Of a DNA stretch of 64,000 nucleotides, positions 12,513-23,145 are shown one piece after another. Source of the stretch: Tieghemiomyces parasiticus. Its lineage: Eukaryota > Kickxellomycota > Dimargaritomycetes > Dimargaritales > Dimargaritaceae. Within the stretch, counting starts at the first letter, position 1. Every line of letters starts with the position of its first letter. The position numbers and the translations under genes were made by a program. The notes below the pieces were generated by a model. The model made no database searches. It saw nothing but the letters and a program-made list of their open reading frames with translations, and was not told where the DNA came from. The stretch covers positions 1 to 64,000 of the forward strand of contig JANBPT010000135.1 of the NCBI GenBank assembly GCA_027575765.1, in the 5' to 3' direction.

Positions 12513-13796
12513 ATGCTGGAGTCCTACACAGGCTACATTGAAACCGGCCACGACGCACTGCTGCTCTTTGAGGCCTGCCGGTGCGGTATCCTGAACCGCG
12601 TACAGCGACGCCTCGGAGAGAAGGAGCGCAACTCCATCCGCTCCGGGTCTATCTTCGTCTGGGACGAGGAGGAGTCCGGCATGAAGCGGTGGACCGACGG
12701 CAAGTCCTGGTCCGCCTCGCGTGTCCTGGGCTGCTTTCTGACCTACCAGGAGACCGAGGCTCGGCGACGTAGTGGAGCCAAACCCAGTCCAAGTTCCACT
12801 TTATCGACATCCGGTGTCCACTCGGATTCCATCCCCCCACACCCCAAGGCCAGTCCGTCTCCCCCCATCGCGGACCTGGCCAGTCCCGGCGCCAGCAGTT
12901 CCACTTCCAGCCACCTTGTCAAAGAGAGCGGACTCATTAAGAAAGCCCTTTCCCTTACCACTGTCGACAACCACAAGCTGCACCTCATCTGTTACTATAA
13001 CAAGGCTGACGTCCTCAGTCGCAGCCTCACCACTCCGACTCACGATCCACGCCTCGCGGGCCTTGTCATCCCCTACGGCTACTATCCGGATATGGCCCCT
13101 GAATTCAGCAACTCTTCTGAGGCCACATTTTACTCCCCCGCGTACGTCCCCGGTGAGTCCCAACTACCGGCCTACCTGACCGGTCATAGCCCGCCCTACC
13201 GACCGCATTACGGCTACCCGGCCCTTCCATACACCTCTTCCGTGAGTTTCGGACCCCCGGCTGTCGACAACTCCCATGACGCCCCGTCCAGCAGCTTCCC
13301 GTTTACCCGCCCCTCCCCCTATGAACTGAGTGTTCCGTCGGGGCCGGCTTACCGGGCCGTTCCCGCTTCGGCCCCAGCGTATGGCCCACCCACGTGTATT
13401 TCTTCAGACCTAAGCCCCCACCTACCCGTCTACGAAATTTACCAGCCATCCAAAATGGCTGCCACCGACGTTGCGGTGGCCCATCGTGGTCGACCTCGCT
13501 CGTCCACCGTTCTCACCAAGCGTAGCGACGGCGCAGTCACCACCCAGGCTCTCCTGGGGACATCCGAACCTCGCACTCCACGAGTACCCCACCAGCTTCC
13601 ACCACTTATCTCGTCCAAGCGTCTTTTCGACGCAGTGGCCGGTGAACCTTCTCGGCGCCCAAAGATGGAGCCCCTGCCCCCGCCCTCGAGCCTTTTCGAC
13701 ACGGCGCACCTCTCGACCTCGCTGGAGCCCACGTCCCCCGCTTATAGCGAGGACCGGCGCCAGCTTGATGCCCTGCGTAGTGTGCTGACCTTGTAA
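12513..13796 (+). CDS. Gti1/Pac2-family (WOPR domain) transcription regulator
   Basis: A 427-residue, single-exon protein. The ATG at 12513 was chosen because the WOPR domain starts at once: MLESYTGYIETGHDALLLF. The first WOPR half covers roughly residues 1-90, with conserved GILNRV, ERNSIRSGSIFVWDE and MKRWTDGKSWSASRVLG. A Ser/Pro-rich spacer follows. The second half, near residues 130-190, has LIKKALSL, LHLICYYNKADVL and THDPRLAGLVIPYGYYP. The C-terminal 200 residues are Pro/Ser/Tyr-rich and of low complexity, as in the family. Gti1/Pac2/Wor1/Ryp1 proteins are fungus-specific sequence-specific DNA-binding regulators of morphology, mating or virulence switches. The upstream in-frame extension to 12318 starts with GTG and lacks conservation. 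A 2-kb pyrimidine-rich leader precedes it. Confidence 0.95.
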   Translation: MLESYTGYIETGHDALLLFEACRCGILNRVQRRLGEKERNSIRSGSIFVWDEEESGMKRWTDGKSWSASRVLGCFLTYQETEARRRSGAKPSPSSTLSTSGVHSDSIPPHPKASPSPPIADLASPGASSSTSSHLVKESGLIKKALSLTTVDNHKLHLICYYNKADVLSRSLTTPTHDPRLAGLVIPYGYYPDMAPEFSNSSEATFYSPAYVPGESQLPAYLTGHSPPYRPHYGYPALPYTSSVSFGPPAVDNSHDAPSSSFPFTRPSPYELSVPSGPAYRAVPASAPAYGPPTCISSDLSPHLPVYEIYQPSKMAATDVAVAHRGRPRSSTVLTKRSDGAVTTQALLGTSEPRTPRVPHQLPPLISSKRLFDAVAGEPSRRPKMEPLPPPSSLFDTAHLSTSLEPTSPAYSEDRRQLDALRSVLTL

Positions 13797-15126
13797 GAAC
13801 GACAGGCCTACCGATTTATTGACCCGTCAAGCCGCACGATCCTGTAATATATCGCACCCCATTGCCAACACCACTATACGCGGGCATCCAATAGCCTTCC
13901 ATTTTCTATCCATAGTCTACTACTACCATGTTCTTGTCACCATCAGTGTACTGTATACTAATAGCGCCGTTTGACAAAAATGAATGGTGCTCCTCGTGTG
14001 TGGAAAAATTCTCTGCTGGGGAATACTACGAAATGCAGCATGACAGAAAGTGAAAGAATGCCGAACCAAGTCGGACTAACTTTCGAAATATACTATATGC
14101 TGTGGCATCCTTAACACCTTTACTGCTTTCCCCTTCGTGGTGACTAACAAGCAGCCTACTGCCACCTACTTCAGCAGTAATAGGGTGGGGCGAGATTTTC
14201 ATGTAGTTGGACCTCGTTGGCAAGAAACAACTAAACCTGGAGCCGAGGATATTACCGGCGAGCGATTGTACCCAAAGTTTAAGACATTCTAAGTACGGTA
14301 GGGGAGACAAGTTAAAGGTCCCCGGCTTACTGCCCGTGACTACCTAGATTTGATCATGGTCCACCCGACTAGGATATATGAAATGGAGTGCGACGGTCAG
14401 TCTATGCTGGCCTGACAACCTATCGATAGCGTAGTCCTTTGCAACCAGACGGCAGCTAGTTATGCAAGATAATATTTACTATTGTCCAAGGTTCGTGGAC
14501 ACCGTCAGTTGAATGGGAAACTGCACCTGCCCAGCCTAGCCAGCTCTGATTGCGCGGCTGGTCAAAAAGGGGAAAAAAAGCTCCAAAGTGGCCGTGCGTT
14601 ACGTGAGAAGACGCACCTCAGTTATCCGATATAAGCTACTTTTTTTCAGAGGGGAAGTTTCCTTGCCTCTTAGTCCCCTAACCAAGCTGTACAAAGGTAA
14701 TTGGGAGGCCATAACAGGCGGAGGCACCAAGCAAGAGGGGCTGGAGGGCCCGGTGACCGGGACCTCATCAGGGACCCAACAAGGGTAGTAGCCCGCCGGG
14801 CAGTTCAAGCCGTGGTGCATAGCGACCCTCCTAGGCTGGTCACTGACAGCTGAAGAGGCCTCGCTTAGGACGGGATAGATCGATCCTACCAACGCTGTCG
14901 GCTGCCATCAGCCGACGACCAATTTTCGACATACAAGAAGGCCAACCCCCGTCCCCCTTTCCTATCTATCCTTCTCTCCACCGATCAATTGTATTATTAC
15001 CAATCCCCTCCCTCCCTTTGCCACTATTTTTCTCAACGCTTTCCGCACCAACTAATTTCCTTAGTATTACTAGCCTAATACCATTCACCACGCCAGCCAC
15101 CGGTTCCTACTTCGGTTACTACAACC
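13797..15126. other. Intergenic, no gene seen
   Basis: This is the 3' flank of the WOPR gene followed by the C/T-rich upstream region (about 14940-15126) of the small secreted-protein gene. No supported coding exon or RNA gene. Confidence 0.5.
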
Positions 15127-15581
15127 ATGATGGCCGCCTTTCACTATGGTACTCTACTGATAGTGGCTCTGACGCTCGCTATTGTGCACATTCTGGTGGC
15201 GCCGGCGGTCCTGGCACTTCCCTACCCTGAGGACAAATCAGCCGCATTCGCTGATAGAGCCACTTCCGATGATACCAAGGTCTCCACCACACCCGCTCTG
15301 GCGGCCAGCGATAAATCTGGAAAGCCCTCAGAATCCTCGAAGAGTCTCTCAAACTCCGTCACGAACGCCACCCCGGCCGCTCCAGTGATCCGCAACTCGA
15401 TGGTACTAATCAATTTTAACCCTCATCATGGTACTCCGATGAACAATGTCGCCGATGGGTAACTCCTCCTTCACTATATTGGACATTTCGATAGTGGATG
15501 GTTTGCCCAAATGAGACTAATTGATATTTTTGCAGCCTCTATCAACTGGCCGCATTAAAACTCGCAGGGGAAGAAGCATAA
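15127..15581 (+). CDS. Small secreted protein with one intron, family unknown
   Basis: The model has exon 1 at 15127-15458 and exon 2 at 15536-15581, encoding 125 residues. The 77-bp intron has donor GTAACT, a CTAAT branch motif and a TTTTTGCAG acceptor, and it joins codon G|GC in phase 2. The N-terminus is a clear signal peptide: hydrophobic residues about 8-30 (LLIVALTLAIVHILVAPAVL), likely cleaved after VLA before LPYPEDKS. The mature part is Ser/Lys/Ala-rich and then has NFNPHHGTP and a short C-terminal helix-like tail LYQLAALKLAGEEA from exon 2. There are no cysteines in the mature part and I recognise no family. Retaining the intron would end the protein at its first TAA. A second ATG follows immediately. 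It converges on LSM2. Confidence 0.6.
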
Positions 15582-15818
15582 GTTGAACGCTGGCCATGTA
15601 CGTTTATAGCCATTTCAGGACTTGCCTCCTACGGCATCGGAGAGTAATAATATATCGAATTTTTCACAATCCTACATCATCTTAGCTTTCATGATTTAGT
15701 TTCCGGACGGAGCCAATCTGTTTAATAGGATTCGATTATTTAAAGATCCTTGGATGTCCGTCATGTGGAGGATTCGCCGAAGGATACCCTAATTTTTGGA
15801 GTCGGCATACTTCTCTAT

Positions 15819-16548
15819 TTAGGCGGCCCGGCCGCTCGTCGTCGACTGCTGCGTCTCACGGCGGGCGGCATCCTGTAGCAAGGCGGTATCAACCGCAGCT
15901 ACGGGAAGACGAACGTAGCGGACGACGGAGCCTCGGATGAAGCAGTTCTTGACGGACATCTGACGAAGGGACACAGAGAGGGAGGCAAAGTCAATGACAA
16001 AGGTGAATGGACATGCCGTTGGGTGGCTAGATTACAGTCCAAAGGTGCGGAGTGGAATACCGATTAGCCCTTTGGGGTACAAAAAAGACCTCTCTAACTT
16101 ACCATGTGGGGGCAGTCCTCTTCATTCTCCACCCGGATGTTATCGAGTTTAATGTTGAGGAACTGGTCCACCGAGACCAACGTGCCGGTGACTGACAGGT
16201 CGTTCTTGAGCTCTACCGTGACGGACTGGCCCACCAGCGTCTTGAAAAACGAATAGAATAGCTACACATCGAGGATCGAAGGTATTTGGGGTGGTTGTTA
16301 TTCGAGCGTGCACGGCAACGATTAGGTCCGAGGGTGTAGAACAGGGTGAAGGCAATAAATACGCATCGTTAACTATGGCTCATGGGTCAGAGTGTGAGAC
16401 CAGTGTACATCGTGAACTAGGCGGGATGAGCATGCACAGGTAATTCGGAACACGACCAGTCTGTGTTGAAAGGTTTACCAAGCACAACCGGCCCAGTAAT
16501 CGGTGGTCAGGGGAAACACAGCCCATCATCGCGCGGGTGGCTTACCAT
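15819..16548 (-). CDS. LSM2: LSM2, U6 snRNA-associated / mRNA-decay Sm-like protein
   Basis: Assembled from three minus-strand exons: 16548-16546 (only the ATG), 16261-16103 and 15959-15819, giving 100 residues, the usual LSm2 size. After the initiator Met the protein reads LFYSFFKTLVGQSVTVELKN (Sm1 motif), then SVDQFLNIKL, and after the second intron MSVKNCFIRGSVVRYVRLP (Sm2 motif), ending in a short Gln/Ser/Arg-rich tail. All junctions are phase 0, with donors GTAAGC and GTAAGT and acceptors GTGTAG and CGTCAG. LSm2 is a ring subunit of LSm1-7 (cytoplasmic decapping) and LSm2-8 (U6 snRNP). The unusual point is the 3-nt coding first exon, so the start depends on the 284-bp first intron. Confidence 0.9.
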
Positions 16549-17157
16549 GGCGAAGTGGGAAAAGTGGAAGGCGAGGTGAAATAGCCGTAGTGCTTTATGA
16601 TGGAATGTCAAGGAGAGGCTCAAGAAGTGCGAGTTGTAAAGCGAATGAGGAACGGTATCTACGCGAGGTCTGTGCAGGGGAAATGTGGGGTACGCATCGC
16701 TCGCCCGTTACAGTATCTCAATGTTACCAGTCTCCCTTGGATCCCTTTTAGCCTCCGGCGCATGTCAGCGCTGGATCAGTCAACCCAGACATAAGCCCAG
16801 GCCTGACTTGAACAATACATCGCCCCTTTAGATCACAAGTTGCGTTGGTCTATCATAATTCACCTAAATCACGTGACCCGTACGAGCATGCTGTTGCTAG
16901 GCAAAGCCCCACTGGCCAAGGCGAACAGCAGCCGCTGGCCTTCCTTTCTTGCAGGGCTGCAGACGGCACCCGAGACCGCTCGCAGTATGAGGAGGCTTTG
17001 TAGGTTGGTTGTTGGTTTGTGACGCCAGTTTTTTTTTTTAATGAAGTGCCAAACTAATATAACCATGCGTTAACCTATCGGATGATGAGCAGTGTAGTCC
17101 ATACTGTCAGTGCTGGTGGTGTGACCACCTGCCCCTTTGAAGGCAATCAAAAGCCGA
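16549..17157. other. Intergenic, no gene seen
   Basis: This lies between the LSM2 start and the ACL4 stop. It contains a T9 tract near 17030. No coding signal. Confidence 0.5.
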
Positions 17158-18472
17158 TTATGCGTCAACCGCCATATCCTCTTCGTCCCCGGAGCTAGGA
17201 AGGTCCTCCCAGCCTTCGTCACCGCCACCACCGTCATCAGGCTCCTCCTGATCTTGAAGCGAAGCCAGGGGAACACGCTGGTTGATAATGTCGAACAGTT
17301 CCCGGGCATGGGCCAAGAGGCCTTCGTCGTCATATCCGATACGTTCGTATATTTGAACTGCGGTCATGAGGCATTCGGCGGCACTTGTGAGGAGGGCGGT
17401 GACGCCTTCCTCGTCGTCGTCTGCTTCATCCTCAACATCACCCGTCGTCGACGCACCGTTATCCTGACCATTCAGCACTGCCTGTTTCTCTTCCGCCATG
17501 CAATAATAGGTCCAGCCGTACAGGTACCATAGGTCTACGGTCTGGTCGTCCTCTTTTTGCAGTGCCTCGAGCAGCTTGAGGGCGTCGCTGTACAGGCCAA
17601 GCTCCAGCAACAGTTTAGTGGTGGCAATCCGCGCGTCGTAGCTCGGGTAGTTAGGGCTGTCAGGACCCTGGCTCGACCACAGAGCGATGCTCCGTAGCAG
17701 GCACTCCTTGGCTTCGTCACTGCGCTGCTGGCTCAGACGGACCGAGGCAAGCAGTTGGTGGACATCGGCATTCTCAGGGGCCAGAGTCAGGGCTTCATTC
17801 AGATACTTTTCACAAGACGACTCAGCCTCAGGCTGAAAGCTGGTGGGGCGAGGTCCGCAGACGCAGGAAGGAGGTGAGCATGAAGGAAAGTCATTTATGC
17901 TGAGTTAGCTAAAGCTGGGGCGTCAATGTTGGCCCAGGAGACCGGATAAGATGGCCCGACGGTGACCAGCGGCAATGGGCAGGGGAACGGTCCATGTCGT
18001 CCCAGTCTACTTACCAGCAATCGGTCAGGTAAATCTCGGCCATAGAACAAAGCGCGGAGGCCATTTGGGACCGCACGGCGGTAGCGGCTGCCTCGTCACC
18101 GACGGCCGTCAACTGCTCGAGCTCGCGCTTCATGATCGCTACGCCCTGGTTGAAATAGTTGATCGCCTCCATTTCGGTTGACATTTGACCGAGGTACATG
18201 TACTTGGAGAAGCCCGTATCGGGCACTAGGGTGATACACTGCCGTAAGTGCTGGAGGGCCGATTCGTACTGGCCTATCTCGAGCTCGACAACCGCGAGCT
18301 GTTCGAGCGCGCCGGTGTGCGTCGGGGCCATTTCCACTGCCCGCTGACAGAACCGGTAAGCTAAGTCGTAGTTGAGCGTATCGATGCTAGACTGGGCCTG
18401 GGCTAACAAGTCGTCCACCGTATATTTAGGCACTGGCTCGGACGCCTCGGCGGGTCCGGTGTACTTTGGCAT
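17158..18472 (-). CDS. ACL4: Acl4-like TPR chaperone of ribosomal protein uL4 (Rpl4)
   Basis: Two exons, 18472-18015 and 17839-17158, joined in phase 2 by a 175-bp intron (donor GTAAGT, acceptor CACCAG), encode 379 residues. The N-terminus has KYTVDDLLAQAQSSIDTLNY, then tetratricopeptide repeats (YRFCQRAVEMAPTHTGALEQ, YESALQHLRQCITLVP), the family-typical SKYMYLGQ and ALCSMAEIYLTD, and further TPRs in exon 2 (LTLAPENADVHQLLASVRLS, LWYLYGWTYYCM). The C-terminus is very acidic (EGWEDLPSSGDEEDM). Yeast Acl4 binds nascent Rpl4 and escorts it to the pre-60S subunit. This layout of a TPR superhelix plus acidic tail fits that family. Frame continuity across the junction (EIYLTD|CCFQPEAE) supports the splice site. 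Confidence 0.85.
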
Positions 18473-19534
18473 CGCAAGAACGAGGCTCTGGGGCCTTGGC
18501 GAAAGAGGTATAAGGTTCGGATCGTTGTGAAAAGACCGGGTACGCGTGGTCGAAGAAGGGAGTGCGGTACACAGCTAAATACTGTAGGAAAGAAAACGAC
18601 AGAACGGAAAGAAGAATGGCCCACACCTTTTGGCCCATGAGCCCACATGACCTTGAAAGTGGTGAGATTTCTGGTCGGAATCTCTAGCGCCTGCGATTCC
18701 AGTGGCAGAAGTGGGCTGCAAGTAAAAAAAAAAAACAAAGGCATTTCGGGCACCATAGCATACAGTCTCGAAGGCCGCTACAATCTGATCGTCGCATAGG
18801 TTAAGCGACGAAGTGCGATTTACGAGGCTTCTCGACTGCAACCGTGGGGACCCTTCACAGTTTAACATTTCGATGGGTTATCTAATTAGGAGGTCACCAG
18901 AAACTTTGGTGATGTTGAATTCCGACTCAAAGGTACCATTTTCAACCAGTCTAGAACTGCTCATTTGCTGTACATGTTCTGGAGGGCTAGAAGTTACATA
19001 GTCACTGGGTTGTACCCGTCGGTGAGTCGCGCCATTGTGGCGTTATAGGGCTGTTGGTGACCTACCACTTGATTTTAATGGAACTAACCATGTACGCCGA
19101 CAACCCGCACAAATAGGTTTGTGGAGAATCCATAGTACGTCCGACGTTTGCCAGTGGACCATAAGTCACCGCGCGACATCATGCCAAGGGTCCTGTCTTG
19201 CCTGTTGTGACGATCGTCTGAGTAATCAAAGGTGTCACACTCTAAAAGGATAGAGGCGGAGGTACCTGTCAAGAAGGAGGCGACGGCCAACAGAGCAGGG
19301 AGGTTGGTGTCGCTGGACAAGGATAATGTATATCGGAATGGGGAAGATAGGTAGAGAAAGCGGTGAAAATGCCGCAACTGAGCGGATCAGAAGCTTAGGG
19401 CGCTACTTCCATCAGCCTTCTTCCTCTTAACTGATCCGGCAACTCGGTAGCCACCTTCATATTCGCCTGGGCGCTAGCCCCGCCTCGCACTGTCGTCCTC
19501 TGAGTTCTCCCCTAACCCAAACCGTAGCCGATAC
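18473..19534. other. Intergenic, no gene seen
   Basis: Upstream region of ACL4 (A run near 18724-18736, which is a pyrimidine tract on the ACL4 strand) and further non-coding DNA. Nothing else supported. Confidence 0.45.
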
Positions 19535-19566
19535 GAAGGATGTCGGACATCCTTCCAGTATAAAAG
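19535..19566 (+). promoter_or_regulatory. Perfect 21-bp palindrome adjacent to a TATA box
   Basis: GAAGGATGTC-G-GACATCCTTC (19535-19555) is a perfect inverted repeat of 10-bp arms around one base. It is followed after 3 bp by TATAAAAG (19559-19566). This geometry is that of a dimeric regulator site next to a core promoter. No ORF of convincing size follows, and the first ATG is about 145 bp downstream with only 16 codons. Confidence 0.5.
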
Positions 19567-21201
19567 ACCCTCTGGGGTCGCTACTCAATATACAACCTCA
19601 CACAGTCACCACCTAACACATTCCGCTTTAGTAAGTCTTTTTCAGCTCGTTAGTTTACTTTGTTGGCTATTATCCTTTAGTTTTCCCTACGATAGTTGCT
19701 CTCAGTCTTGTATGCCCACCACGGGTTTCCTGTCATCCATCACTTCTAATTGCGCAGCATAACTTTCCTGACTTTCGCAGCCCATTTTCATAGCGGCTGT
19801 CCAATGACGATTAAGTCAGATGCAAGGAATATATTGTGAAATGGGCCAATTGGTTGGCTAAATTGGTAGTGAATTGCGACGAGCTAAGTGTACCGCTGGC
19901 CTTAAAGGGAATATCGTGATCTGCGATGGCCATTCCAGTACCCTAGCAGTGACCGGCCCGAATAATAGGAAAAAAAGGAAACAGGGAGGACCGTATAATA
20001 CCTCTACTCCAATAAGAGTCGCCCCCTGGTATACCCATTTCCCCTTTCAATGAGCCACTCCACTCTAACTACAGCGCGGCTTGCATATCATATTACGACT
20101 GTGTGAAATGTCCTCTTGCTTTCTTTTCATTGTCCCTTCTAAGTCGGTGTCTTGTGTCTCGCCAGAATACCGAGTGTGCGTCTCAAACTGCCTCTTTATA
20201 CTGCTCCGCACCACTCAATTATCAAATCAGCAAACGTCCGTAGAACCGGTTGTTTCGCAGGTACCCGAGAGTTAAGGGTGGACGCCATATACATTTCGAC
20301 GCCAGTTCAGCCCCTCTCTCCTACATTGGTCTTATGATGCCCTACCCGAGACCAATTAATAAGGATCGCGTTGTAAAATCGCACCCCCTGCACAGATAGT
20401 GAATCCACCCAGTATACTTGACGACTGAGAGTCAAGCCCGTTTTCTTTACGATCACGCTACTTCGGTCGAGCCCTTAGGACCCGCTGTGGGCGAACTGGC
20501 GGACGAGCGAGCGGCTTACCCGTGGCCTACTTAGCACCACAGTAATCTCTCTACACTGCCCCTGATCCCCGCTCCCACCAGACTACTGCTCTATGCCCGC
20601 TCTCGGTTCTCCTCTCGTTGTGCTAAGATTTTTACTACCGCAGAATTAGGTTGAGAAAATGGGGAAGATGTGTGGTGTGAGGGGTCACGCAGGGGGGAGG
20701 GGACATCCTCGGGTGCATACCGGCAGTTCTGATACTTTCAATCACTTTGTTTCAAGGGCCAACTAAAGCGTAGTAGCTACCGATTAGGCCAAGCCCAGTG
20801 CTGACCTGAAGCAAAATGATACGCCGAGCAGCCTTGGGTATTTAAAAATCCCCATGATCCGCTTCTGGTGCCCACCCCCGCAACGTTACTATAATGGAAA
20901 ATTAGATGTATCAAGTTCCATTCATATATCCTTTTACATACACACACGTTTGACGAGCCTCATAATAACCAGGCTTGAACCCGCTCATTGATCATTCCTC
21001 TTCAAACCCCCACCACTAGACCGCCTTGCCATTCCTAAAAGTTGATAACCACTCTATTTTAACCGCCTATCTTTACCTGCAGTTCCTTAAGATCACACAA
21101 CCATACAGGCGGTCCTAATCCTGCCCCTGCTATTTTTTTAGAGTTGCTCTACCATCGCTTGCCTGGCACCTTCCAACCTTGACACGGCCAGCCGCGGCAC
21201 C
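19567..21201. other. Intergenic; possible untranslated transcript after the TATA box, then TF upstream region
   Basis: Directly after TATAAAAG the plus strand is C/T-rich with several splice-like CTTTAG/TTTCAG/TCGCAG motifs but no coding frame, so a spliced or non-coding RNA is possible. From about 20340 onward the DNA is the upstream region of the regulator at 21202. Confidence 0.35.
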
Positions 21202-23145
21202 ATGTTGTCCAGTGCTCCTTTCGATTCGAACCGTCTGCCATATGGCGGTCAGGAGCACCAGCACGAGGTCACTACTAAGCGATTATTAATAACCTCCCGC
21301 CGCCAGGCCGTGTCTGTCACCACTAAGGCCCGTGGTGCGCGGTCCCCCGGATTGAACAGGGTACGTGGAAGCGACTCGGGCGCAGATGGCATTGGAAAAG
21401 TTACCGAGGACGACCTTAGCTACTACCCTGATATCGATTGGGAGGATTCGCAACTCACCACCCGCCCGAACCGGGCTGTGGAGCGCCGCCGCCGACGCCG
21501 CGAATTTCTCGCCAAGCGACACAAGTTTATGGAATGGTCCAGCAACCAGTTTTCCATGAACCACGCCTTCGCTGCCATGTTTGGGTCGTCGGGACCTAAC
21601 GCAGGCTGGCACGGTCCCACTTGCGATGACGAGCGCTTGTACGACCGTGGTGTGGTGCATCCGCTCATCTATATTTTTGCCGAGCGTGCCATCATCCGCC
21701 GGCGTGACGAGTACGCCCGGCGCCTTATTCGTAAAGTGGAACGTGGTGAGATGCCTCCGATCCTGCTCAACGTGATGCTGGCATACGCTACTAATCTATC
21801 CAACCATCGGGTGCGCGGGTTTTCATCTGTGGCCGCCACATCGGCCGCCTACGCCCAACGCGCTGAGGACGGTCTGTTCACCGCATTTGAGGAGCCCAAC
21901 GAGGATATGGTTGTGTCCCTGTTCCTTCTAGTCATGCTCATGGTGGTGGGAAATAACGTCCAGAAGCTACAGAGTCTGGGTAGCATGTTTTCTAACCTGG
22001 TCATCGCCAAACGCTGGCACCAGATCGATGCCGAAAACTATGTAGACGACGATGACGGTCGCTTAGGCGCTGGTGCCGCCACTAATCCGTTTGACACCAT
22101 GAATGTGGTACGGGTCCAAGTGGATGAAGGCACGCCCGAGCCGTGGGCAGCCACTAGCCGTCCCATCCATGGCCGGGGGGGCTCGCTGAGCCCACCAGAC
22201 CGTTTAGAGCTGCGCCGCGAGTTCCGTCGCCGTGTGGCCTGGCTAATCCTGTACGCTGATGCCAAGGCTAGCTTCTTGCAGCTGCTGCCGCCCATCTTTG
22301 ACTTGGATATTGTACAGCTTCGGCCTGTGGACAACGCCCTGGTAGATCGCGTGCTGGCCCTGAGCCCTGACGAGGACGATTTCCCCTGCATCGCCGCTCC
22401 CCTGGGTGAGTTCTTTGCCGGGTACGAAGAAATTGGCCACTTCGTTACATACCTGCACCGGGTGTGCGACCTACGCGTGTACCCGACCCAGCCCCCACCA
22501 GGCGAAAACCGACCATCCCCCGTCGCGCCCATCGATGTCTACCGCGGTCTGAGCGAAGAAATGACTAGTTGGTACGCTCGCTTACCCCCACATCTGGTGA
22601 CGCGTCAGCCAGAAGTTGGCCAGTCGTACCCGGACCTCCGCGCCATCGGTTTTAGCAATCTCATGGCATTCCACGCGCAGTATCACGCTGCCGTCATCAT
22701 CCTTAACTCACCGCGGTCTCTTGGAGCCGACGAAATGCTGGCGGGTGTCGACCCGTTCGACGACCCAGTGTGCCGCCAATACGCTCTAGATTCGGCACAG
22801 TACGTCCTGGACACCATCCTGCCGGTCTTCCAAGCCCTCCCAGCCCGTCTTCACATTAGCTGCATCTACATTTGTTACTTCCGTGCGGGTATTGTGTTGG
22901 CTACTCACGCTAACCGTTCCACCGGCACCGAGTGCGAGTGGGCCAGCAATCGCGCCTGGGAAATAATCGCCGCGTTGCGTGTGTACGCTCCCATCAACCC
23001 CTTCGTCAGTTTCGCATGTCGCATCCTTAGCGGTATGCTCGGATCAGCTCCGCCGCCATCCCTCGGTAACATCCAGCTGCTTGAGGGACCCGAGGATGTC
23101 GACGCTGACAGTCAAGACCTGGCCCAGACTCTGAGTAAACTATAG
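21202..23145 (+). CDS. Fungal_trans-type transcription regulator lacking a zinc cluster
   Basis: A 647-residue single-exon protein. The ATG at 21202 is in a GCACC context. The central and C-terminal parts resemble the middle homology region of fungal Zn2Cys6 regulators: FRRRVAWLILYADAK, then LSEEMTSWYARLPPHL (the typical W..LP motif), SNLMAFHAQYHAAVIILNSP, and further helices to the end. There is no CX2CX6C zinc-cluster pattern anywhere, including the N-terminus. The only obvious nucleic-acid-binding or nuclear-import candidate is the basic run AVERRRRRREFLAKRH near residues 95-110. It may be a regulator that lost its zinc cluster and works through partners, or an upstream exon may be missing. 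Targets are unknown. Confidence 0.75.
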   Translation: MLSSAPFDSNRLPYGGQEHQHEVTTKRLLITSRRQAVSVTTKARGARSPGLNRVRGSDSGADGIGKVTEDDLSYYPDIDWEDSQLTTRPNRAVERRRRRREFLAKRHKFMEWSSNQFSMNHAFAAMFGSSGPNAGWHGPTCDDERLYDRGVVHPLIYIFAERAIIRRRDEYARRLIRKVERGEMPPILLNVMLAYATNLSNHRVRGFSSVAATSAAYAQRAEDGLFTAFEEPNEDMVVSLFLLVMLMVVGNNVQKLQSLGSMFSNLVIAKRWHQIDAENYVDDDDGRLGAGAATNPFDTMNVVRVQVDEGTPEPWAATSRPIHGRGGSLSPPDRLELRREFRRRVAWLILYADAKASFLQLLPPIFDLDIVQLRPVDNALVDRVLALSPDEDDFPCIAAPLGEFFAGYEEIGHFVTYLHRVCDLRVYPTQPPPGENRPSPVAPIDVYRGLSEEMTSWYARLPPHLVTRQPEVGQSYPDLRAIGFSNLMAFHAQYHAAVIILNSPRSLGADEMLAGVDPFDDPVCRQYALDSAQYVLDTILPVFQALPARLHISCIYICYFRAGIVLATHANRSTGTECEWASNRAWEIIAALRVYAPINPFVSFACRILSGMLGSAPPPSLGNIQLLEGPEDVDADSQDLAQTLSKL

